Part shown: positions 1-5,000 of the stretch, one piece after another
Layout: each line of letters starts with the position of its first letter
How positions within the stretch are numbered: position 1 is the stretch's first letter
Assembly (NCBI GenBank): GCA_937967285.1
Contig: CALBSU010000483.1
Span: forward strand, 1 to 5,000
Source of the DNA: an uncultured Acidobacteriota bacterium
GTDB taxonomy: Bacteria > Acidobacteriota > Blastocatellia > RBC074
Direction of reading: 5' to 3'
DNA length: 5,000 nt
Translations under genes and position numbers: made by a program
Notes under the pieces: generated by a model
The model's input: the letters and a program-made list of their open reading frames with translations, nothing else
Told to the model about the DNA's origin: nothing
Databases searched by the model: none

Positions 1-906
1 ATGCTTGTAAAACGGGGTATATTGATCGAGCAGTTGTTCGAGATCCGATTGAATATTGTCATCGCTGCTCTGGGCGAGGACCTGATAGAGGACAACGATT
101 GTGCGAAGGTTTCCGCCGGTCAGAATATGCAACGAACGCAACCTGCCGAAATCATTGTTTACCAGATCGATCACATGGGGAGTCCGCCTGAGTCGAGCGA
201 GATTGATGATCACATCTCGAGCCTCTGTTTCGGTCAGAGGGCGCAGATCATTGATCTTGAAGAAATCGTAAAAAGCCCCTTCATGAAGATACGTTGATTC
301 GATAGGCGCGGATGTGGCTCCGATGAAAAGCAGGTGGTTGTCGGCTGAGAGAACTTCGCGGATCGACCACTGATCATCTTTCAGGCGATCGAAAATGAGG
401 TCGGAGTTGTCAAACAGAAGCACCAGTCTCCGACTCTCTTTCTTTGCCAGACCGGTAAGAAGATCGAGTGCTGCCTCTGCCCGAACTCGTTCATCGCCAG
501 ATGGTAGCTTTTCAATATTCTGATCCAGGTTATCGGCTTCTTCATCACGCCCCTGTCTTTCAAGCATATCGCTCATTGCATCCAGGCAATTCACCCACAG
601 ATCGGACAATCGTGAGACGTTGTATTGTTCCTCAGGGAATACAAGCGGAATCCATCGTCGGGCCAGCTCAGGATCATCTTCGATGGCAAATCTCAGCCTG
701 CGCAACAATGTGGTCTTTCCACTGCCACGCGGTCCCACAATTAATTGATGCTGGTGGCCTCCCTGGGTGCTGCGCCTCAACTCATCGAGCAGGCGATCGA
801 GAAGCGGTTTTCTGGCAATGAACTGTGCTATCAGCTCATCCTTTTTGAGAAGCGCGGGATTATATATGGCCAGGGCGGGTATCGTGTCAGCAGCCGATCC
901 GTTCAT
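1..906 (-). CDS. Large AAA/STAND-like P-loop ATPase, N-terminal 302 residues (partial, runs off left edge)
   Basis: I read this frame by hand: it opens with ATG at 906-904 and stays open to base 1, exactly 302 codons, with no stop in the window. Visible motifs in order are Walker A GPRGSGKTT (residues 58-66, Lys64), Walker B LVLLFDNSDLIF (161-172, Asp166), a sensor-1-like strand LLFIGATSAP (192-201) and a sensor-2-like TGGNLRTIV (263-271, Arg268). The residue after the Walker B Asp is Asn, not the usual Glu/Asp, with another Asp at 169. The start is fixed by GGAGG (919-915) eight bases upstream and by the ATGA overlap with the preceding gene, so the two are translationally coupled. From memory, relatives with this core continue into a winged helix and a helical-repeat (TPR-like) C-terminus. 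That part lies outside the window, so the full architecture is inferred. No signal peptide or membrane segment is seen, so it is probably cytoplasmic. Substrate and partner are unknown. Confidence 0.88.
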   Translation of the reverse strand, partial: MNGSAADTIPALAIYNPALLKKDELIAQFIARKPLLDRLLDELRRSTQGGHQHQLIVGPRGSGKTTLLRRLRFAIEDDPELARRWIPLVFPEEQYNVSRLSDLWVNCLDAMSDMLERQGRDEEADNLDQNIEKLPSGDERVRAEAALDLLTGLAKKESRRLVLLFDNSDLIFDRLKDDQWSIREVLSADNHLLFIGATSAPIESTYLHEGAFYDFFKINDLRPLTETEARDVIINLARLRRTPHVIDLVNNDFGRLRSLHILTGGNLRTIVVLYQVLAQSSDDNIQSDLEQLLDQYTPFYKH

Positions 907-2117
907 TTCGCATACCTCCGGTACCAGAATTCGCGAAGCAGGCTCGATCTGAATCCCAGTCGATCGGATTCATCGTCAACCAGGTACCCGTCTCCGATCA
1001 GAATCTCAAGTAACCAGTTCAGCGTTTCATCGCGTTCGACCGGATTGGAGATGTGCTTCGACAGGATAGATTGCAGATTTTGCCGTGAGACTCCATTCGC
1101 ATCCTTTGAGATCGCGTTGAGCAGTGAGCGCGCCCATCCGTCATGCGGCGAGCCGAGCTCCTCGGTTAACCGCTGGCTCCAGTAATCGAAATACGCAGCC
1201 TTGCCGCGCGAAAGCAGGGTTTCAAACGCCTGGTCAACCGTTTCCCTTGTCGGTGTGATTCGCTCGTCACTGCATAATTCAAGGATCCCGCTGAAGAAGA
1301 GCTGTAGATGATACGGAATCAGCCATTCTGCTTTTTCGATGATTCTTTCACGGACCTCCGGCGAGAGCGGTATCGAATACTCACTGCCGAGTGTTTCAAG
1401 AAAATCATGTGCCGTTTGAACAGTAAACGGTCCCAGACTCATAACTGTCAGGTCGTTGATCGAATCGCCCATCTTGTAACGGCTTGCAATCGTGTCGAGT
1501 CCGATCGATCCCGCGATTAGAAAGCGGAGCTTTTCACCATGCGGCGGAGGCATCTGACGCAGGCCCCTCAACCAGTATAGAAAAGTCTTTGCCCGTGAAG
1601 CAGATGGATCCTTTTTAATCAGATTAAGGACAAAAACCGGCAGCTCGTCGATCATAATCACCCAGCGACCATCCATCTGTCTGAGCAAATCAAAAAATTC
1701 TCCGCCCAGATCAACCCAGTCCTTCTCCCGCGCTTCGCGCCATGCAACCTCAAAAACGTCCTTTATTCCAATGGACTCGATATTCTTGAATAATCGACCG
1801 ATAGTGCTGGATTTAAACGAATTCCAGTGCCTTTTGAGCCTGGTTTGCCCGTTCGGTGATTCCAGTAACCCGCGATAAAGTCTCTCAATGAAATCTTTCT
1901 CATCGCTTACATCAGGCACGCTGATCAGCATTCCGCTGATCTCCTCATATGAATCGATCTCATTCAGCAGTCGATACATGAGTGATGTCTTGCCGACCCT
2001 TCGCGGTGCTAAAAGAAGCAGGTTCTCTGTTTCCAGCTTTCTCCAAATCTCTGCCAAGTCCTTAGATCTGTCGAAGAAGTCGTCCTTGAATACCGGCCTT
2101 CCAGTCATGTTTTTCAT
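903..2117 (-). CDS. Archaeal-type (ATPase_2-like) AAA+ ATPase with C-terminal winged helix, 404 aa
   Basis: This is a complete P-loop NTPase and the first gene of the minus-strand operon. The N-terminus FFDRSKDLAEIW (14-25) is the recruitment motif common before the P-loop in the archaeal-ATPase family. Walker A follows as APRRVGKTS (37-45, Lys43), with Ala where Gly is canonical, which is usual in this family. Walker B is VIMIDELPVF (153-162, Asp157 and Glu158), and a sensor-1-like strand is FLIAGSIGL (199-207). The last ~75 residues look like a winged helix-turn-helix ending FRSSLLREFWYRRYAK, typical of these proteins. The start at 2117 is preferred over Met4 because AAGGAG (2130-2125) lies seven bases upstream. 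The stop overlaps the start of the next ATPase gene by four bases, implying co-expression and perhaps a joint complex. Family members are widespread and mostly uncharacterised, so I assign ATP binding and hydrolysis but no biological role. Confidence 0.92.
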   Translation of the reverse strand: MKNMTGRPVFKDDFFDRSKDLAEIWRKLETENLLLLAPRRVGKTSLMYRLLNEIDSYEEISGMLISVPDVSDEKDFIERLYRGLLESPNGQTRLKRHWNSFKSSTIGRLFKNIESIGIKDVFEVAWREAREKDWVDLGGEFFDLLRQMDGRWVIMIDELPVFVLNLIKKDPSASRAKTFLYWLRGLRQMPPPHGEKLRFLIAGSIGLDTIASRYKMGDSINDLTVMSLGPFTVQTAHDFLETLGSEYSIPLSPEVRERIIEKAEWLIPYHLQLFFSGILELCSDERITPTRETVDQAFETLLSRGKAAYFDYWSQRLTEELGSPHDGWARSLLNAISKDANGVSRQNLQSILSKHISNPVERDETLNWLLEILIGDGYLVDDESDRLGFRSSLLREFWYRRYAK

Positions 2118-2139
2118 GGTCAGGCTCCTTTGCTACCTA

Positions 2140-2161
2140 TTGCACAATGAAATTGTTGTGC
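2140..2161. repeat. Operator-like dyad repeat, copy 1 (downstream of predicted transcription start)
   Basis: A perfect 6-bp inverted repeat GCACAA-N8-TTGTGC (2142-2161) sits inside a 22-bp unit that matches the unit at 2175-2196 at 18 of 22 positions. The two copies are direct repeats with a 35-bp period. This copy lies at about +6 to +27 relative to the predicted start, a usual place for a repressor site. The protein that binds is unknown. Confidence 0.55.
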
Positions 2162-2173
2162 GGCTGCAGGATT

Positions 2174-2202
2174 TTTGTACAACGGATTTGTTGTGCTGTC
2201 AA
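2174..2202 (-). promoter_or_regulatory. Sigma-70-type promoter of the ATPase operon
   Basis: On the minus strand a perfect -35 hexamer TTGACA (2202-2197) is followed by exactly 17 bases and a -10-like TACAAA (2179-2174, 4 of 6 consensus). Transcription would begin near 2167, giving a leader of roughly 50 bases before the Shine-Dalgarno and ATG at 2117. The spacer and -10 are almost entirely occupied by one copy of a dyad repeat (separate entry), so a bound protein would block RNA polymerase. The start site is predicted, not measured. Confidence 0.7.
2175..2196. repeat. Operator-like dyad repeat, copy 2 (within promoter spacer and -10)
   Basis: This is the second copy of the 22-bp unit, with half sites GTACAA (2177-2182) and TTGTGC (2191-2196), one mismatch from perfect dyad symmetry. 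It starts directly after the -35 hexamer and covers the spacer and most of the -10 box of the ATPase promoter, so occupation should repress. Two similar dyads about three to three and a half helical turns apart suggest cooperative binding of two dimers. Confidence 0.6.
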
Positions 2203-2313
2203 CCTTAAAATTGTTAATCCTTTTTTACTTTAATGTAGTGGCGCTTTACTGATAAATAGAAAACGGGGAATAGTGATCGAAAATCGTATGAAATATTAAC
2301 TGATTGGCTAAAG

Positions 2314-2424
2314 ATGAAGTTTAGAGTGTTAATTGAAAAAGTCGCCCTCAGAATTTCACCTGACAAATATGACTTGAAAATGATGGAAGCTCACTATATG
2401 TCTGGCCCGCCAAAATCTGAATAG
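2314..2424 (+). pseudogene. Doubtful 36-codon ORF with HicB-like N-terminus (possible remnant)
   Basis: ATG at 2314 opens a short frame ending in TAG at 2422-2424. The first residues, MKFRVLIEK, resemble the opening beta strand of HicB-type antitoxins, which commonly start MKFRVLIE followed by acidic and glycine residues. After residue 9 the resemblance stops, and the last ~9 codons lie inside the palindromic element starting at 2398. No good Shine-Dalgarno precedes it and no HicA partner is seen. It may be a decayed gene end or pure chance in AT-rich sequence. I do not claim a working protein. Confidence 0.15.
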
Positions 2425-2553
2425 CTCGCCGGTACGGTACAGGGAGCGGTAGCGATCGGGTACTCTGCGTCGGACAGCCTTCACCAGGTCACTATCGCTC
2501 CCTGTGCCGTACCGGGACGTGCTTGCTCTGCTTCCTGCTGTCGTGCCGGACAT
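2398..2553. mobile_element. 156-bp palindromic element (MITE/REP-like, non-coding)
   Basis: The core is two 28-bp arms, 2429-2456 and 2488-2515, that are inverted copies matching at 24 of 28 positions, around a 31-base centre. Three of the four mismatches become G-U pairs in a plus-strand transcript, so the fold is largely kept. Outside the core, 2398-2408 and 2543-2553 form a second pair of inverted ends matching at 9 of 11 positions (left ATGTCTGGCCC, right reading inward ATGTCCGGCAC). Nested inverted ends around a hairpin with no gene suggest a miniature mobile or REP-type repeat. I could not see a convincing target-site duplication. Similar copies elsewhere in the genome would settle it. 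The reverse-strand frame across it (2553-2356) is low-complexity and best read as an artefact of the repeat. Confidence 0.55.
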
Positions 2554-2572
2554 TTAAAAAGTAAAAAACGGG

Positions 2573-2608
2573 TTGTTTGGATGCCGAAAATTTATACTTG
2601 CCTATATT
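2573..2608 (+). promoter_or_regulatory. Weak AT-rich promoter candidate upstream of the pilin gene
   Basis: This AT-rich stretch contains two -10-like hexamers, TATACT (2593-2598) and TATATT (2603-2608), each 5 of 6 to consensus. Neither has a good -35 at 16-18 bases. TTGTTT (2573-2578) is too close to the first and too far from the second. It would give a leader of more than 300 bases for the pilin gene. This is only a suggestion. Confidence 0.2.
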
Positions 2609-2633
2609 TAACACATTGTGCTAGGCTCCGCGC

Positions 2634-2674
2634 TTGACAGGGCCACCCCTCAAATCTAGTCCTTGTCCTGTCAA
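2634..2674. promoter_or_regulatory. Inverted repeat containing a -35-like TTGACA
   Basis: TTGACAGG (2634-2641) and CCTGTCAA (2667-2674) are perfect 8-bp inverted copies separated by 25 bases. The left arm contains a perfect -35 hexamer, but the best following -10 match is poor (TCTAGT, 2655-2660, after only 15 bases). It could be a regulatory dyad or a hairpin in the pilin leader. Function is unproven. Confidence 0.3.
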
Positions 2675-2944
2675 AGACTCTACTGATTCCAATGTCTGAT
2701 ATCAAAACCGGAGCCCGCAGGATTGGGTAGGTCGTGTCACGCCCCGGTCGTGGAAAAGGTAGATTCGCCGGTCCCCCAGAATGTTTGGTTCCAATGGTGC
2801 CGGAAGCAAACTCCCGAATCGAAGACCGCCTCCGCGCAACTTCGATCGGTCCAAGCTGCCAGAATCATTACGAATCAAGCCAGGGCCTTGCAGCCCTGAA
2901 ACATTATCCCAGCCTAGACGGCGAATTACTCTTGGAGGGTTTCA
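2675..2944 (+). other. Pilin 5' region with two small hairpins; no gene recognised
   Basis: No coding frame is convincing here. The open frame from 2734 runs into the pilin gene out of frame and looks random. Two stem-loops can be drawn: ATCGAAG (2818-2824) pairing with CTTCGAT (2840-2846) around 15 bases, and CAGGGC (2881-2886) pairing with GCCCTG (2893-2898) around six bases. I looked for a cyclic-di-GMP (GEMM) riboswitch core, since that would fit a pilin gene, and did not find its conserved segments. The pilin Shine-Dalgarno GGAGG (2934-2938) closes the region. Confidence 0.35.
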
Positions 2945-3121
2945 ATGATCAAAGCATTTCTCAAGGATGAACAGGGGCAGGATATCGTCGAATATTCGCT
3001 GCTGCTGGTTCTGATCGGCGCAGCGGCGGTTTTCGTCCTGACGGCGATGGGCCAGAGCATCAGCAGCATCTTCAGCAAGATCAATCTGCGTCTGACTTCC
3101 GCCAATAACGCTATTTCCTGA
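2945..3121 (+). CDS. flp: Flp-type prepilin (Tad pilus major subunit family), 58 aa
   Basis: ATG at 2945 begins a 58-codon gene ending in TGA (3119-3121), with GGAGG (2934-2938) six bases upstream. The protein has a short charged leader, MIKAFLKDEQG (1-11). It is followed by QDIVEYSLL, which fits the Flp prepilin rule Gly, four residues, then Glu-Tyr (here G11, E16, Y17), where a TadV/FppA-type prepilin peptidase would cut after Gly11. Residues ~18-36 are a single hydrophobic helix (LLLVLIGAAAVFVLTAMG), and a short Ser/Asn-rich tail follows. Leader length, overall length and motif all match the family, whose mature subunits form thin adhesive Tad pili after transport by the TadA ATPase. No tad assembly genes are present in the window, so the machinery must be elsewhere. 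The gene stands alone: 359 bases and two hairpins separate it from mreB. Confidence 0.9.
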   Translation: MIKAFLKDEQGQDIVEYSLLLVLIGAAAVFVLTAMGQSISSIFSKINLRLTSANNAIS

Positions 3122-3138
3122 TATTTTTCGTCATCGGA

Positions 3139-3181
3139 CAGGGGCGGGAATCGCCGTCATGGCGTCTTCCGATCGCCCCTG
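3139..3181 (+). terminator. Long stem-loop just after the pilin gene, terminator-like but without a T run
   Basis: CAGGGGCG (3139-3146) pairs perfectly with CGCCCCTG (3174-3181). Inside it GGAA (3147-3150) pairs with TTCC (3167-3170), and CGCC (3152-3155) pairs with GGCG (3161-3164) around loop GTCAT. The stack forms one hairpin of about 16 pairs with small bulges, starting 18 bases after the pilin stop. No run of T follows, so it may protect the 3' end of a very abundant pilin message or act with the next hairpin, not as a classical terminator. Confidence 0.5.
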
Positions 3182-3199
3182 CTAATGTCGTCGCTACAA

Positions 3200-3226
3200 G
3201 CCGCCGGAGGCCTCGCTTCCGGCGGC
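3200..3226 (+). terminator. Strong GC hairpin, second in tandem after the pilin gene
   Basis: Twelve consecutive pairs (one G-U) close a three-base loop, CTC (3212-3214). The arms are GCCGCCGGAGGC (3200-3211) and GCTTCCGGCGGC (3215-3226). The stability is typical of an intrinsic terminator, but the following bases ATACTCCCTC contain no T tract. Together with the hairpin at 3139-3181 it probably isolates pilin transcription from mreB. Confidence 0.5.
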
Positions 3227-3384
3227 ATACTCCCTCAGTCCCTCGATCCCGGCCAGCCACCTGCATTCCGGTCGGTTATAGCCGTAACCTGCTTCATTTC
3301 AGACAGTTTTTAGGGTATGCTTGCCGCTGTAAATGAAAATCAGCCCCCGGATGATAATGCACTCTTTTTATCCTTATATATATC

Positions 3385-3393
3385 TGGTATAAA
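3385..3393 (+). promoter_or_regulatory. Extended -10 promoter candidate for mreBC
   Basis: TGG immediately followed by TATAAA (3388-3393) fits an extended -10 element (TGn plus hexamer, 5 of 6). The hexamer 17 bases upstream, TTTTTA (3365-3370), is a poor -35, as is common with extended -10 promoters. Transcription would start near 3400, giving an ~80-base mreB leader. A 10-bp perfect palindrome TTGATATCAA (3401-3410) sits at the predicted start. Apart from this, the 3227-3480 interval shows nothing I can name. Confidence 0.4.
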
Positions 3394-3480
3394 TGACCCT
3401 TTGATATCAACGAGCACAGGAGAGTGGGAGAATGAGTTCGGAGTGAGTTCCGGACTTGGAAAGGCAGCAGTTTAAAATCG

Positions 3481-4524
<1,044 letters not shown>

Positions 4525-4552
4525 GAGGCAGGCCGACCGGGTAATCAGCTGA

Positions 4553-5000
4553 ATGTGGATCTCTGTCAAGGCGAAAGACAAGGCGAAGAAGAATCCCACC
4601 TGGCTGGTGGGTATACTGATTGCCGCTCACCTGATCGCCATCTCCTTCAATCGGGCTCCCAACATGCCCGACCTCTGGGCAATACAGGAGATCTTCATCA
4701 CGATCACAACGCCGGGCCAGTCGCTGTTCACCGGCGCGGTCAACTGGGTCAAGGGCGGGTTCAATCACTATTTTTCGCTGGTTGATGCCCGCGTCAGGAA
4801 TGCCGAGCTGGTCAGTCAGATCGATAAGAACAGGGTCGAGATACTGACCCTCAATGAGGAGCTCAAGGCGCTCAAACAGAGCAGGGATCTGTCCGAGTGG
4901 GTCGCGCCATACTCGTACGAAGGGGTGGAAGCCCGCGTCGTCGGGCGCGACATCAACGAGCTCTTCAGCACGGTAGTCATCAACAAGGGATCGACGAGCG
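4553..5000 (+). CDS. mreC: MreC, rod shape-determining protein, N-terminal 149 residues (partial, runs off right edge)
   Basis: I read this frame by hand from ATG at 4553; an in-frame TGA ends at 4552, so no earlier start is possible. The order is typical of MreC: a short Lys-rich cytoplasmic tail (1-14), one membrane helix (about 16-33, TWLVGILIAAHLIAISF), a periplasmic coiled coil (about 76-112, ending LNEELKALKQSRDL), and the beginning of the beta-barrel domain with the signature EARVVGRDINELFSTVVINK (126-145). MreC is the bitopic partner that links cytoplasmic MreB filaments to MreD and PBP2 in the periplasm. It lies 28 bases after mreB with no terminator between, so it is the second gene of the mre operon. 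The start lacks a clear Shine-Dalgarno. The C-terminal barrel is beyond the window. Confidence 0.95.
   Translation, partial: MWISVKAKDKAKKNPTWLVGILIAAHLIAISFNRAPNMPDLWAIQEIFITITTPGQSLFTGAVNWVKGGFNHYFSLVDARVRNAELVSQIDKNRVEILTLNEELKALKQSRDLSEWVAPYSYEGVEARVVGRDINELFSTVVINKGSTS

Noticed and set aside
1..1520. Plus-strand open frames opposite the ATPase genes
   Set aside because: They lie antisense to two intact ATPase genes with Walker motifs and show no independent coding signal.
2356..2553. Reverse-strand 65-codon open frame across the palindromic element
   Set aside because: It coincides almost exactly with the inverted-repeat element, is Arg/Ser-rich with no recognisable domain, and its start lies in the repeat end.
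2690..2944. Cyclic-di-GMP (GEMM) riboswitch in the pilin leader
   Set aside because: The conserved internal segments of the aptamer are not present, despite a suggestive CAGGGC hairpin.
2734..2970. Plus-strand 78-codon open frame upstream of the pilin
   Set aside because: It overlaps the start of the pilin gene in another frame, has no Shine-Dalgarno, and its composition looks random.
2697..3410. Shared palindrome TGATATCA upstream of both the pilin (2697-2704) and mreB (3402-3409)
   Set aside because: An 8-base palindrome occurs by chance many times per 5 kb, and the two contexts do not otherwise match, so it is not evidence for a common regulator.
3431..3454. Imperfect tandem 11-base repeat GAATGAGTTCG / GAGTGAGTTCCG before mreB
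   Set aside because: It has only two short imperfect copies and no symmetry or known role; chance is sufficient.

Overview
The window looks like a chromosomal segment of a Gram-negative-type, probably rod-shaped bacterium. MreB reads most like the MreB proteins I remember from Acidobacteriota (N-terminal SSDLAIDLGTANT, VEEAMAAAIG, VAGNEMDESI, a C-terminus ending DLLRRV). That placement is an inference from memory of the family, not the result of a search.

Layout. (1) Positions 1-2117, minus strand: a two-gene operon of P-loop ATPases. The first gene (2117-903) encodes a complete 404-residue ATPase of the archaeal-type ATPase_2 kind. It overlaps the second gene by ATGA (906-903). The second gene is a larger AAA/STAND-like ATPase, open for 302 codons and cut off by the window's left edge. 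A clear sigma-70-type promoter (TTGACA, 17-bp spacer, TACAAA) lies about 85 to 57 bases before the first start. It is overlaid by one copy, and followed by a second copy, of a 22-bp dyad-symmetric repeat that looks like a pair of operators. (2) Positions 2203-2944: a gene-poor, partly AT-rich stretch. It holds a weak 36-codon ORF with a HicB-like first few residues, a 156-bp palindromic element with 28-bp arms (REP/MITE-like), and a probable long structured leader. (3) Positions 2945-3121, plus strand: a 58-codon Flp/TadA-type prepilin gene with a textbook processing site and Shine-Dalgarno. Two strong hairpins follow it. (4) Positions 3481-5000, plus strand: mreB (complete) followed 28 bases later by mreC (start only), the head of the conserved mre cell-shape operon.

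How they work together. MreB and MreC form part of the elongasome, which guides lateral wall synthesis. The pilin would be exported and assembled by a Tad secretion apparatus that is not encoded here. The ATPase pair is functionally unassigned. It is tightly co-transcribed, apparently repressor-controlled, and AT-richer than the mre genes next to it. It reads as an accessory module beside core chromosomal genes and is the best candidate here for an undescribed system.
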